Source of the DNA: Phoronis australis
Taxonomy: Eukaryota; Phoronida; Phoronidae
Assembly (NCBI GenBank): GCA_002633005.1
Contig: NMRA01000163.1
Coordinates: forward strand, 581,614-645,613
Direction: 5' to 3'
Length of the DNA: 64,000 nt
Part shown: positions 44,400 to 57,494 of the stretch, in pieces
Layout: each line of letters opens with the position of its first letter
How positions within the stretch are numbered: the first letter of the stretch is position 1
Notes under the pieces: generated by a model
Database searches by the model: none
What the model was told of the DNA's origin: nothing
Seen by the model: the letters and a program-made list of their open reading frames with translations, nothing else
Translations under genes and position numbers: made by a program

Positions 44400-47300
44400 A
44401 GAACAATATCAATAGATCAAATTTTATTTGATATAAATGTTCAAGACGAAGTTTAAAAAATGCCGTATTTTGCGGTTTTCTAAAATGACAACCCGTTAAG
44501 TCAGATTGAGTAATGCTTTGACCATAATGAAGAAAAAAAAACTACTATCCCAGTAATCATATATGTAAACTTTCAGCTAGTAAGCCAGCCAGTGCTATCG
44601 AGTTAGAATGTAAGCTTCCTTGAGGATAGGTTCTGTATGTTACCTCGCCGCCACGAAACGTACATGGACATGCTGACCTCTCAACCGTGATGTTTTCACT
44701 TACTGAGCAAAGTTATTTTGTCGAAAACAAACCTGGTCAACAAGAGGTGTAGTCACTGTTGTGAGCCGAAAGTGCACTCTTAATATGCTGATAAGAAAAA
44801 AATTGAAAGAGTTAATCCACTGGATAGGTCTTGTCGTTTGTTGCACAGCCATCTGTATGGTATCATTCATTCACAATAGAACCTCTGGAGTTTGCTTCAA
44901 CATGCAACTGTCCACAATTGATTAATTTTCGCCAGTCATGTTCAAGGAAATTGGAGTGTTTAACAAGGGATTTTCATTGATGCACCCAATGACTCTTCTC
45001 GTGCATTCTCAAATTGGCTATTTGTTACGTTTTTTCTCGTTTCCTCACTTGAAATTTTTCCTTTGTTTCTAACAAATGGAGAGATCTTCAATTGTGCACC
45101 CTTTTCACTGAGTTTATCAGCCATCACACTGCTCCTCTTGTTTCTGGTAAGTCAACAAATCCACTCAGTTTGGTAATGGCGCTACATCTGACATTGAGCC
45201 AGTTTAGGCCTACAGTGACGATACAAATATCAATGCGCTGGGCTTTCATAAAAGTTGTGAATAACATTGTGAGTTTGTCACCAGTGAGCTTGGCTGTAGA
45301 TAAGCCCAGGTCAATTTATTTCTACTTACTGTTGCAACTGAGCAATGGAAATGTACTGACAGCAACCCAATTCTAAGGCGACACCGAAACAAAAAGGTCA
45401 TCAAGGGGACTAATCGACCCGAGGACGGCAAGTGGTTATATACTAGTCATACATGATATCAGGAAAAGATAACCATCCTGGTTACACCAGTTGAAGTACT
45501 GTTTGCGTCATGACTACTTGTTTTGGCTGTGAAACGATGAGAGAGCAGTTTTTTGTGATAAGCAAATCTATAAGACGGTCTTCAGTCCAGCCTGACAACT
45601 CCAGCAGTCTCTGAAGTCACGGTTTTTGAGAAATTTGTGAAACATCCAAGGTTTGTCATTTTTTTCAAATTCCAGGGAATGTTTAAATGTAACGTTTTAC
45701 TTTGGGGAAATTCAAAGTACCATTAGGCAATGATGTGCTTGGAAGCTATTCAAGCATCACGGGCTCTGGTGATACATTGGAGTCGACCAGAGCTAATATC
45801 GAGATTTACTTGCACAGTTGGGCCATTGTACCAACGAATCTTCACCAGCCACTGTCTTATTAGTTCTTTCTCACTATGAAATCGATGAAGTGACTAATAA
45901 TTATACGTTTTTCTTATTTGTTTTTTATGCCGTAAGGGACACATCAGAGTGCCATTGTTTATGTAGAGATTCACTGTCAACAGACAGCTTCCTGTAGACT
46001 AGCTTTGTTCTGGGATATATGAATGTGAGTCGTGCATTAATTTTGAGAAAGGCCTATTGTGACTAAGACCAAAGTATCAGTGGCTGATTTTGACCTTATC
46101 ACTGCCTTGGGTAAATTAATGCACTTGTTTGCACAGCTGTCTCGCACACCTGAAAAAAGAAAGTAAGTACACTCTATGGCGTTCCTCAAAAATGAAGAAA
46201 TTCAAAAAATCCGTGTCTTTTTATTTTGCTACATCCACCGTGAAAATAATTTGAGATGCCAAAAATGACTAAAAGCCGTTGAGATTTTTGCCATTTACCT
46301 AAAATCACAAATTCACGACTGCTCCGGTGCAAGAAAGGAGACCATCACCCGAATGCTCTTTCACTCTAGATTCTATAAATTCAGGTTAAAATAAGTCATA
46401 ACCAACCAGATTTTTTACAATTTCCGCTTGTCTGAACGGAACCTAGATTCGCGCCAAGAATTCAAGACTCAACAAGGTTGTGCTCTCAAAATGACTGCAC
46501 TTCCATATCCTAGTAGACACGAGCAGAGATCAAATTCTGTACTCAATTTACTCAAAACAACTTCAAGAAACTACTGAAGACCATTTGTGGCAATCACTTC
46601 CCAGTTGGTCCACAAAACTGACCGCAAACCCGACCCACCCCATTTTATTTTCTGTTTAAGACTTGAGTATATACAGTGAATGTTTGCGCTCGTATTAAGA
46701 AAACCCGGAACTGCTGATAGTATTTATTGGTGCCGACGTTAACAAATTAACTAGTGGACGTGTGACTGTCGCAAGTAAGGTGTGTGAAACTCCCAGATAT
46801 ATGTACATGTAGGCGTGATTTAACTTGTTCCGGAAGTCCCTGATGGGCGACCACATTGGATAGCAGTTGTACACCTATCTTTTTTAAATTAATATAGTAA
46901 AACGCCGTCCCATCAACTGGAACGTGTTACGACACGTCTGGTTAATAACACCGAGTATGTTATTTTTTATATTACATGGGCGAATCACGAAATAGTGCAA
47001 AGTGGAAATCTACACGCCTTACATTTTATTGTCTACAAAACACTAAATAAACACCAACAACTAGTCTCAGCACCGCAATATTTCCAGTATTTGACCTCCA
47101 CCTCAAACATTCGGCACATCCAAAGCGGCAGCATCATGTTCGTACTTCTAGTCGGAAGGACATGCAAACAACTTCTTAAAGGGACCCATCTTCGGTGGCG
47201 AATTCCATATCCACGTTCATTCAAACGGCGACTAAACCCAACTCAAGAAACCACAGTGCTCACGTGCGGGGAAGTCCTGCTAACTGTGTTATTTATAAAC

Positions 47301-47480
47301 ACTTGTTAAGTTGTAATGTTAAAACTTCAAAGAGTACTGACGTATTAGACTCTAACTTGAACGTACGTTTGTTACGAAATATAAAAGCAATTTACAATTG
47401 TTTTCACAAAAGTTGCGTCATGTGGTTGAAGTTTCACACACGTCGAGTTTTTTGGCAAAAAGATCGTTTTTACGGCTCAT
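44400..47480. other. Intergenic, nothing recognised
   Basis: AT-rich sequence with only short open frames. A frame at 45092..45376 starts hydrophobic but has no recognisable domain. No repeat or RNA gene was noticed. Confidence 0.45.
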
Positions 47481-47490
47481 GTGAGAAAAA

Positions 47491-47618
47491 AATCCTACAC
47501 AAGTCTCAGATTTATGACATGGGCAAAACCTCTTGAAAATTTAGTCAAAACTCCGTGGCTTTCCGAGGGATTTCCAAGAGGTTTTCCCCATGTCATAAGC
47601 CTGGGACTCGTGTAGGAT
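47491..47618. mobile_element. Foldback MITE
   Basis: Arms of about 44 bases (47491..47534 and 47575..47618), ending AATCCTACACAAGTCTCAG and CTCGTGTAGGATT, with AAACCTCTTG/CAAGAGGTTT near the middle. A related single arm is at 56849..56898, so this is a dispersed family. Confidence 0.65.
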
Positions 47619-47669
47619 TCTCTATACCGGTATCCGAATAATACACGAATCATTCAGGGCATTATTTGT

Positions 47670-47799
47670 ATGGGCGGATACAGGATTTTGAGTGGGGGGC
47701 AGGATTTTGCCTGTCAGACATACGCACCCCCGTAATCTGGAAGAATTTTAGGAGGGAGCATGGCTCCTTGCTCCCCCCACCCCTCTAAATCCGCCACTG
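47670..47799. mobile_element. Short TIR element, CAGTGGCGGAT family, copy 2
   Basis: Starts GGGCGGATACAGGATTTTG and ends CTCTAAATCCGCCACTG, matching the family ends at 23089..23252. It sits between the foldback MITE and the LINE relic, so elements are stacked here. Confidence 0.55.
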
Positions 47800-47819
47800 T
47801 TTTCATTCAATTTTTAGAC

Positions 47820-49520
47820 AATTTCAAAGCATGTAACCCAATAAAATGGGACTTAATTTTTCAAACATTTAATGCTGTCAAATTTGGACTGGTTTTTACA
47901 AAATGGGTACAGGTAATTTATACTCAACCAACAGAGAGTTGACAACAATGGCTTCACTACAGATTATGTTCCCATAGAACGGGGCATGAGACAGGGGGAT
48001 TCCTTGTCAGGTAGATTATTTTGCCTAGCTGTTGAAGTCATGGCGAATTATGTATAACAGTTTAATAAAAGATATAAATGTTTGAAATCTGAACTTAAAA
48101 TCCTCTAAAATGCAAATGATATTACCTCATTTCAACATGATAAATATTATATTATAAGTTGTCTAAAACTTTAAAAACAGACTGTGTTATTGTCTGGCTA
48201 ATTGCTAAATATCCAAAAGAGTGAAATGTAATACCCAGGTCGAGAGAAGGAATGCCCTGGCCCATTTCACGTCTTCAGGTGGACCGGCAAACCAATCAAG
48301 AGCTTGGAAATACAAGAAAATGATTTCTTAAACTTTAAAAAGTTTCTTCTCAACGTCTGTCGGGAAAAGATGCAATGTTTCTTTGCTACGCAGAATTGAT
48401 GTAGTCAAAACTTTTGTGTATTCTAAGATAATCTAAGAAATGAGTATGTGGATAGGGCTAAGGGAACGAAAGTAAAATACTACAATAATATTTTTGTTTG
48501 GCAAGACAAACCACCCAGAATGAAAAATACAGTGGCTGTAAATTCCAATTTGGTGGTTTATAAATTCCTGATGTAAAGGTTATGTACAAATCACTAGCAT
48601 AGTGAGTTTACCACTGCTTGGATAGTTACAATGAAATTTTAAAAGTCTTTCGAAAGTTGTTGTCTATTGAAACTCTTGATGTTTCTACCATGACATATCC
48701 ACTGCGTGGGAAAATTATTGACTGCTAACATAGGTACATAATAATCGAAAGTCAAACAGCGTGCAACAACAAAAACATTCTGATTGATGGGAGGACTGTA
48801 TTCTTCAACAGTTTTTATGAGGCAGGCATCATTTGCGTAAAAAGTCTTTTGGATTTTGAAAACAAATTTCTGACCATCGACGTCACTGCGGAAAGAAAGA
48901 TGTAAGTTATAGAACTAGTCTGGTAATGCCGCTTTGAGGCGTATAATTAAGGTGAAAGTTGAGCCTTCCAAGAATCAAACTGCATAAACTTTTTCCAGTT
49001 AAATAAAATAACTACTCTGTTTTTTAGAAACACTTTGCTTTCCAAAATACAGCTTGATTGATATTTACCCTAGACAACGTTCTTCCACACAAACTCGCTC
49101 CTTCCTCATGGTAAAACTTTCAAATATCAATACAGACATAGAAAGGTTTATACAAAAAAGTGTTTTGAAAAGATGCCAACGGTTAGTGAGGACAAATGTG
49201 CATCTTGTGGAACTGTTGTAACATTTATCATATTTTTGTGGAATGTGACTTCGTGAGAATTTTGTGGTACTACGGATTCAGAAACTGTTAGTTTTCTTAA
49301 CTGTACAACATGATTTAACCTTAAATGAAAATGTAATTTTGAGGCTACTAATTTCATATTAAGTAGTGGTCAATATTGTATTTATAAATGCTCCAGTGAC
49401 CAGACGATCCTTAGTCATAAACAATTTAAATACTTTCTGTATAATTACTGTATGGTATAACTATACAACCCCTTGAAACTGTTTTATTTTTGGAAACTCT
49501 TAATTACTACGCATCTGCAA
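47820..49520 (+). mobile_element. Decayed L1/Tx1-like LINE, RT to C-terminus
   Basis: Frames broken by stops and shifts give KWDLIFQTFNAVKFG, FTKWVQVIYTQP, VDNNGFTTDYVPIERGMRQG and DSLSGRLFCLAVEVMAN, the order expected before the catalytic block of a non-LTR reverse transcriptase. A degraded ANDITSFQHDK stands where YADDT should be. Later come RWTGKPIKSLEI, CASCGTVV and QYCIYKCSSD, which resemble the C-terminal region of L1/Tx1 elements. It is certainly inactive. Clade placement is from memory. Confidence 0.7.
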
Positions 49521-52200
49521 CTATAAGATAGATGAAATGTGTTTGTGCATGCGCAGATGCGTGTATGTATACGTGATGTTTTGTCTAAGCATATATTTTC
49601 CTTGGTGTACGTGTTATTATTTTGAAAAAAAAACTTATTTAAAAAAATCTTACGATCAAATGTTATTTAGTAAATTGATTTTGGAGGGACGCAAATTGAT
49701 GTACTGCATTTTATTGTGCAGTGTGGAACCACACGTCCTAGGCGGTCATTACAGTTCCCACATTTGGCCGGGAGCCAAGCCTGTGCGACATATAGGTCCA
49801 ATTCACGCCGACAGGAGGCGCGTTCCAAAACGAGGCTCGCTACGATAGCTCTGTTGGCTTATTATATCGTCATACCGGGTAGTTGTATTCCGTTTTGCTC
49901 GAACAGCGATAGAAAATATACGGACATTCAATTGTCTTTTTGTGCAATCCCTAAGGACGTTTCGGAAGCGTTTGGTCGTTGCCATACGCCGCGACGAAGG
50001 ATATATTTCCGTGTAAAATTTATAAATGTTTCGAAAAGTTTGATCATATTTTGTCTCATCTCGGGTTCCGAGCATCATAGCAACGACCGGTGAATCTTCG
50101 GCCAACCAGGCTGTGCTTTCATGACTACGGGCTGAAACATGACGCATTTTTCTTTCCAAATGGACAGGGCTCTCAATCCCTCAATTTTGGGAGCTGAATA
50201 TCGGCTCTATTCCCATATCAAAAATATTGAAGAAAAATCTCGCGAAATTCCACCAACGAGGCCTAAAACTTCCCCTAGTGATTGAAAATTTCCCTCCGAA
50301 GTTCAAATTACCTGTAACCACACAGGTGACAATTTGAAGGAGCACAAATTGCTACCTAAGATAGAGCTTGTAAGAGCTTGCAACAGGGCGGGGGGTGCTA
50401 ATGATGGTGATCAGGAGGTAGATTTCTCCCCTCACTCGGCGAAACTTGAAAATTCCGGCCCTAGTCAGGCACAGGCACCTTTCCTCTCGGACGAATGAGG
50501 ACTCTGAAGAAACATTATAACGTTGCTTGCTCAGTCCAGATAACTGAAATTGAGCTCTAAAACGAGGTTACGCTTTGGAAGGGCGAATTAGGTGCTTTAA
50601 TTTTTAAAATTCAACTTTGTCCAGATTGATATTTGAAGCCTAACACATGATATAGATGTAAAAATTATTTAAAACAAGAAAGCAGAATTGATGGTCAAAT
50701 AATTTTTATTTTCAATTATGAACCTGTTTTTTATTTTAATAAAAATATATTTAATAACATCAATTATTCTTGCAGATCAATGACAAATCAACTGTTAGTC
50801 CCGGTAGTCCCAACATCACTACCAGGACCTACATGTATAGGCTATGCATGATGTTAATATTCTTTATCAACAAATAAAACCAGATGTGATTTGCACATGA
50901 CAGCAAAATGTGATGAGCCACCACTGTCGAATATATCTTCAACTCGTCAAACATACGAGCAAATGACCTGTTCGTTTAGAAAGCATTTTTATCAACAATT
51001 TACAAGAAGAAACGGCATAATACCTAATCCGTAACACGATTGCTGCAATTTGGTCATAGTTTCATGTTTCGAACCTAGTTTTACGAAAAAACTTATACCC
51101 TTTCGTCAGACAACTCTTTGGTGCATTGACTTGTTCTCTGATGTATTTTTCAACGTCTCTGTGGTTAATTATTGACACATTTTTAAGATTTTACCAGCCC
51201 ATAGACATCTTAATAGTGATGTATATCGATATGGACCAGCCATTTAACTCACGCAAAGTCAACTTTCGCTTTGTTTATCGCAGTGAGCCTCGCTTTGGAT
51301 TTTAATGTCTGCCGCTTGAATTAGGTCTATGGCTACGCCAGTGGATGTATTGCTATTTTAATCTACCTACCATCACAAGTCAAACTGTATGTTACTGTAT
51401 CATGAAACACCTCGAGAAGCATACCGTTTGCGACGCAATGTCAATTACGTTTTGTTGTTGTTACCCATTGCCATAACATTGGTTATGTAACGTTATCGTA
51501 TCGTACCTAACCCCTTTCAGTTTCATTTTTGAATACGCAACAGGTACGGTTCTCCCACCCAATAAGAATTATGACGAACGGGTAATTCCATAAGCTAAGC
51601 GAGTCGCGGTTTTTAGTCAAATGATTTTCGTCAGTTCTCGCACTGAAAGCGCATGGCTTGAGTTATCGCCGTCCATCCATGTTTTTCCAGTGGACCATCG
51701 TGTCAAACGCACAACCCAATTACCCTCCAGGCTACTGTATGTGCAAGTTACATAACTGGCTATAAACTTATTATAATGTTCTCATGGACTACGCTGAATG
51801 ACCTCATTGATTCTGAGAACCAATGAGTTATATCTGGGAGAACTGACCACACAGTACGCGTGCCTCGTTCTGTTGCTCTACTTGGACGCCTTTACTGCCG
51901 CCACGAGTCAGACACGGGTCGTCACTGTGGAACCGCATTACCCTGAACTGCTCTTGCCACCAATCTCCTTGCAGGTAAGCGTCAGCTCCGCAGAGGGCGA
52001 GTGTTGTAATGATTTGCGGCAAAAACAATTCGCACATTACCAAAATTGATCAGCAGTTACCAAATCAATTTGTGTGGAGAGTTTTGCCCATTTGCATTTC
52101 AAATGTTTTCTGAAAAACTTTACATCGGTGTAATGAAAATTGCAATGGTAGAACGGTTGGATTTTTGTAAATTTAAAGCTGTAATTCACTCTGCTTAGCT
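49520..52200. other. Intergenic; one CpG-richer block
   Basis: Around 49720..50300 the sequence is richer in CpG and open on both strands (118 and 125 residues), without a recognisable domain on either strand. A frame from ATG 50160 reads MDRALNPSILGAEYRLYSH and stops after about 42 residues. 50300..51790 is AT-rich with nothing seen. Confidence 0.4.
51798..51974 (+). CDS. Possible first exon of a secreted protein
   Basis: From ATG at 51798 an open frame of 59 codons includes a hydrophobic run YACLVLLLYLDAFTAAT, like a signal peptide though not at the very N-terminus, and ends in phase 0 at a strong donor, TTGCAG|GTAAGC. No partner exon was identified downstream and no family is recognised, so this is weak. 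Confidence 0.22.
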
Positions 52201-52299
52201 GGCCATAAACGAAAATGATTTTACTTTTTTGTGCTTCTGTTGGCGAAGGATGTGATTATATCCGAAAATTTCAGTTGATCTATTATTGTTGTTTTATTT

Positions 52300-52680
52300 C
52301 TGAATATCAATCAATCAATCGATTTATTTCAGTAGTAAAGGCCACAGGGCCACTGTACAAGAGAACAACGTGTAACTTTCTCAAGAGTACAGCAAGCTAT
52401 CACGGAGACGAAAAGCATAAAATACATAAAATTTACATAGGCTAACTAATTTAGCATCATCACTTGTTGGCATTAATCTGATGAACTTGAAAAAAGACAG
52501 AAAATTCCAGTAGTACACTTCAATACAATTTTCTCTCAGTTCAGAATATTTATCACAGCTTACTAGAAGGAAGTGATACTCGTCTTCCACCCCATTGGGG
52601 CAGAAGGGACATACTCTGTTTGCCCTATCCAAATTCAAAATACCAGCTCTCGCAATTTCTCAGGGGACCTCCGTTTCTAA
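52300..52680 (-). mobile_element. LINE 3' end with cysteine knuckle, minus strand
   Basis: A minus-strand frame of about 85 residues contains CPFCPNGVEDEYHFLLVSC, the CCHC-like C-terminal motif found after the reverse transcriptase in many non-LTR elements, then YSELREN. Downstream on that strand a tail of repeated GATTGATTGAT (52305..52323) follows, as at LINE 3' ends. The RT itself is missing, so it is a 5'-truncated copy. Confidence 0.7.
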
Positions 52681-53690
52681 ACACCATAATTTTGGTTTTT
52701 ACATTACTAAATTTACAGATAGATAAGTGTGTAACGTCTTGTGGAGGAATCGACGAAGGCGTCTTTACTAGAATGCTTATATATTCATGACCGACTTGCT
52801 AACTACCCATTATTGTAACAACATGTTTTGTCAACCCAAAGGACCACATGCATATGAATCACATTTCATAGAACTGTCTGGCAAGTGCTACATTATAAAC
52901 CATTCTAACTAATTGTGGCATATAAGGTAGGTGTAGTTCCCATGAAAAACACAATGTTACGTTTTCTCATCGTAATTGAAAAACAAGAAAGAAGCACTAA
53001 CAAATATAAATGAACACCTTTTTCGATAAAAAAATCACCATCCTAACACATGGTTCACTCAACAAGACTATCAACTTGGTGCCAAATTAATCAACAGATT
53101 TTATCACAGTATTATCATCGCCATAGCAGACTTATCGAATTACACATGTAACGGCCTGTAAACCAAGCGTTTTTCTGTACGCTTACTGTTAAGTAGTGCT
53201 ATAATTTTTAACTACGTGGGTTTCTTGATTTCCCTGAGTCCTTGTTACAGAATAATATCTTAATGTGAATCTTCACCAGTGCCACTTGTTGATTAAATAA
53301 CATTACTTACTGTCTGTCACTTTGATTTTACGGTGACCTGAACTGCGCAAATTAGGCTGTACTGAATGAGGAGATTTTGTGGTGGACAGTAACAGTTGTC
53401 GATTACGTCTATACTATCGTGCTTCATCACCTGATTTGAGAATGTACTGTCCTGTCGACACACAGCCTACCGTAGAACAACTCACACTAGTGCAACTTAG
53501 CCCCCTTTTGAGTGGGGCATCCATACATACACGCACACAGACACACGCACACACATACACGCCCGTACACGCATCCGACAACTAGGGTAAGGCGGAACTT
53601 ACCGCTTTGGGCTGTCCAGTACTGGCGAACATCTGGATAGTACACTAAGAAGAGTTGGCTTTTAGCAATTACCCTTGTGATCTGTGATCC
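52680..53690. other. Intergenic, nothing recognised apart from a CA-rich run
   Basis: AT-rich with short frames only. A CA-rich microsatellite-like stretch lies at 53525..53575. Confidence 0.5.
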
Positions 53691-54745
53691 ATGATCTATA
53701 CTATAAACGTTATGCAGATGACACCTTTTTGATTTTTGAACATACTAACAATGCCAAACCTTTTCTTGGTTGGATGAACAGTTTATGTGACAGCACAAAA
53801 TTCACTATGGAATCGGAATAACGTAATTGTATCAGTTTCCTGCTGTATTAGTTCGTCGTCATGAAATCATTGTCCACCTCGGTGCACAGAAAACCAACCT
53901 ATACAGGCTTATATCTTCAGTGGGTTATTTTTTCCTAAAAACATAAAGTAGGATTGGTTAACGCACTTATAAATCGTGCTTTCAAAATACGTAGTAATTC
54001 GGATCTGTTTGATCAGGAGTTACAGTTCCTTGAAAATTCTCTGGTTAGAAATGACTATCCTAAACCAAGTCCAGCGTTGATAGATTCTCACGCAACAGGA
54101 ATGTTGTTAGACCTGTTATTGACAATAATGATCAACAAAAATGTTTTTAAATCTACCATACTTGGGTAACAATAGTACTTTTTGAATAGACAGGTGGGAA
54201 GAATGCTTAATGACATTGCAGCTCTTGTTAAGCTGTTTACTATATTCAAGCCTAATAATAGACTTGGTTCACTATCCAAACGTAAATCACCGTTGTCTAC
54301 TTAGCAAAAAAAATCGTGTAGTATACCAGATTAATTGTGGTTATTGTGAACAATTTTACATTGGTATGACTAACAGAATTTTGTGTGACAGAGTAAAAGA
54401 ACATTCTAGGGATAACAATAGTGCTGTTCTAAATCTTTCATTAGAGACTGGTCATAATATTGCTTATCCTGATATAACATGAGTGGCCACTGTATGAGAT
54501 TACTTATAACGGAGGCTGTTCGCGTAATGAAGAAACATGCTGAGCGTTACCTAAACAGGAACATTGGAGCTTTCAATCTCCAGCTGTGGTAATTGGAGTT
54601 GCTCTGTTCCCAGCATATTTCTCTCACTATGCATTTCGACATGATTCTGAGCAGTGTGTTGTGTTTTGACTTGTTTGACTTGATTCTGTCGTACTACTTC
54701 TCCCTGAAGATGGTTTGTTTGTAATAAACCGAAACTTTGGATATG
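53690..54745 (+). mobile_element. Penelope-like element, broken, RT plus GIY-YIG
   Basis: In order: YKRYADDTFLIFEH, the RT palm motif C with YADD; TKFTMESE; STSVHRKPTYTGLYLQW; HKVGLVNALINRAFKIRS; and FDQELQFLENSL. Next comes the endonuclease part, VVYQINCGYCEQFYIGMTNR with RVKEHSR, the GIY-YIG type of Penelope-like elements. The 3' end has CTCCCTGAAGATGG and then CCGAAACTTTGG, typical of the group. Stops and shifts fall between blocks (for example after MESE and after DLLLT), so it is inactive. The upstream RT fingers are missing. Confidence 0.85.
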
Positions 54746-54876
54746 AATATGCCAATCTTCCGGTGTGCGCTTGTGGTTAGTCTTTTTCTAATATTTTGGC
54801 TAAAAGGTAACATTGTTAATACTTCTTTTTTCTCATTTGGTAATTGGACAATTGTGACTTTACATCATCAGAGTTT

Positions 54877-55303
54877 CCGTATTGCGGCGCCCTTGGGCGT
54901 CTGTGCGGAACTATGCTTATATGCGAAACTTGGGCGCATACGCTAATATGCCAACCACTTGCGTAAAAAGGCAGGAACAGGGGTATCATTTCGGTAATAG
55001 GCACGTGGGCCTAAAGGCGCGGCAATACGGTAATGGAAAGCTATTTACCAACTTCCTTGAAAATACGCCAACGGAACTCCAAAGCTACAGAGGGCAAAAA
55101 ACTGCCATTACGAGGTATCCAAAACGGGTGCGCCTATATGCAAACTAATGTGTGGGCCTATGCAGGGGATACTACCTGAGCTTATATGCGAAACTTAGGC
55201 GCATGTGCCGATATACAAACCACTTGGGTAAAAAAAGTTGCAATAAAAGCCGCGTTATTTCGAACATAGAATCCATGATGGGCTTAAAGGCGGGGCAATA
55301 CGG
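54877..55303. mobile_element. TIR element with duplicated inner unit
   Basis: The left end CCGTATTGCGGCGCC faces right ends GGCGCGGCAATACGG (to 55030) and GGCGGGGCAATACGG (to 55303). CTTATATGCGAAACTTGGGC and a CAAACCACTTG-like block occur in both inner units, so a second unit was added by duplication or nested insertion. No coding region. Confidence 0.6.
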
Positions 55304-55309
55304 TATTTG

Positions 55310-56270
55310 CTTCAGGTCTTAAGCAGCACACTTGCTAATCATGTCTTAGAGTCTGCAATGCCATTAGGGTATAATGCGATGTGAGGTACTTTGAGCCTGT
55401 TCAGATGGCCAGCCATTCAGAATAAGTGCTCTACACACCGAAATTCATTATCTTCGCATGTTGCTATAACAATTTTATCTTTTATTCAATGTGCTAGAAT
55501 ATCAGTCTTGCAAACCATTTTAAAACTCATCATTCACGATACAGTGTACTTATCCTCACCATATTGTGAAGTAATCTGCTCAAACAATCGGCTTAACCAA
55601 GTTTAGTGTCTTTTTGTATTCTAAAATTTGGATTCTAGGTTTCAGCACCATTCTTTGTATTCGCATCGGAGACTTGCCTCGGTATTGGCTTCTTAAACAA
55701 ACTCTCTAAAGGCTTATGGTTGGATTCTGTTGTTATCTCAGGAATACCATAAATAAACTTGTAAATACCCAAAACATTTTGCTAAATGCCTTTCTCTATT
55801 CAAGGATGTCGTTGCTCTGTCGGTGTTAACGTACAAGAAAACATCAACTTAAATGACAACGCCACCTTCATGAATCACTGCTGCACCTAATCCCTTGGTA
55901 CTAGCTAGCATCAACACTTAAAGATGCCGTGTCTCATTAAATCCGTGAATATTTAAATTTGTAGCAAGGGCCACCTAGTGTCTTCCTGTGAAGTGTTTGT
56001 ACAAGTATAATCAGGAAAAGAAACAATTTATAATTAAATTGCGGTTTTACAGAAAACACCATAACTGATAAACTTTTAAGTTTAAAACAAAACAATTGTT
56101 AAGATATAAAAAGCCCTAGTTAAATCGAAATATTACGTAATTGTTATTTGATAGTGAAATGAACAAAAAAATAAAAACTGTGCCTTGTTTCATTAGGGTA
56201 ACGATGACATATTACCATACTCATTTACATAAGAATAATCTCACAAAACCAGACTTTCGCGAGATTGTAA
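55310..56270. other. Intergenic, nothing recognised
   Basis: AT-rich. No frame with a known motif, no repeat noticed. Confidence 0.5.
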
Positions 56271-56279
56271 TGGTTAGTG

Positions 56280-56720
56280 GTTCTCGGCACACCGGAAGAC
56301 CCCGCCGAGGTTTTTTGTGAACAAGTACTTCATTTGCATATTCACCATGTAATCTTCAATGTAATTGGTTTGTTGCAATACAATTATTTTCTCAGGTGTG
56401 TTACACAATGCTTTCGTGACATCAGTAAAGGCTTTTGATTCTGTCTCATTCCATTTCGACGAGTTTGCATTTCTAATTTCACGTAACGGAGCACTCAAGT
56501 TATTCACATTTGGAATAAAATTTGGACACAACCTGAATTCTCACAAAGGCTGGTTTATCACTATCAACAGTCAATACATGATCCACGTTACTAATTTGGT
56601 GTTAACTAATCATAGGTTCAATTTTAACCCGTGTTTTCTATCTGCCTCAAATACAGCTTTGAGCCGTTCATCATGCTGTTGGAGTGTTTTACGCCAGGTC
56701 CGTAGCCGGAAAGTAAAAAT
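56280..56720 (-). mobile_element. Ty3/gypsy-type LTR retrotransposon fragment
   Basis: On the minus strand, frames give TLQQHDERLKAVFEADRKHG, then ISNVDHVLTVDSDKP, then PNFIPNVNNLSAPLREI and KWNETESKAFTDVTKAL. This is the usual order from the end of the reverse transcriptase into the start of RNase H. The catalytic RT motif, the RH core and LTRs are not visible; a deletion joins the second and third blocks. The long plus-strand frame at 56365..56931 is its antisense. Confidence 0.75.
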
Positions 56721-56848
56721 TATTGAGGGGCATAAACCAATTCGACGTAGCCAAACACCCAACTCCATCCCCCCCGCCCTCCGACAACCAACTCCGCCCA
56801 TCTCCCGCACAAAATCCCTCGGCAATCCTCGGGATTTCGACGAAATTT

Positions 56849-56898
56849 CCAAGAGGTTTTGTCCATGTCATACACCTGAGACTAGTGTAGAATTCTCT
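56849..56898. repeat. Single arm of the 47.5-kb foldback MITE family
   Basis: AAGAGGTTTTGTCCATGTCA and then CTAGTGTAGAATTCTCTAT match the right arm at 47575..47625 with a few changes. No facing arm is evident nearby. Confidence 0.55.
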
Positions 56899-57494
56899 AT
56901 TTATCACGCCACAACAGATCTACGTGTCTGATGTTAATGGGGTGATTTCAAAGCTTCTCTGTCCGCTTAAGACAACAGTTGCTGGCTGAAAAAATAGAAT
57001 TAGTCCTCATACTGTCGGTATTTTATAGTTATAAAACCTTCGGGTATGTTCTCTTTTTAAAATTCGGTAGCAGCCCTTCATTGACACAAATTTGGTTGAA
57101 GGCAGACTGTACTTTTTAAACAGCTTGACGTAGCCTATATTCGCTCGTAGTCTCTGTACAATCTCATATCTGCCGGCGTGCAGTTGTAAAGCAAATCGCT
57201 CATAGACATAACGAGCAATCAAGTTAAAGTAGTAGCTACTTTCGAGACCACGTGTCTTATCCTCTAACACTTGCCCTTTAAAAGTTAAAGAGTCTCCAAC
57301 AAGCGACCTTTTGATATAAGGTCACTTGCTCCTATAAATTACTTTCAACTAAGGATTGATTTCTGAGTTTGTAATAGTCTGGGAGCCAGGGGGTTGAACC
57401 TGGTTTTGCCGGATAAAGTTTTTTTCTTTGCTGTTTCCTGTAGCCTAGGATTAAGTAACTGTGATTCAGGGGGTGACCGTTCGCAACCCTTGAG

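Noticed and set aside
49716-50159. Opposed open frames of 118 and 125 residues
   Set aside because: Both strands are open because the block is CpG-rich. Neither translation shows a recognisable motif.
56365-56931. Longest open frame in the window (188 residues, plus strand)
   Set aside because: Over most of its length it is antisense to the Ty3/gypsy fragment on the minus strand, and shows no domain of its own.
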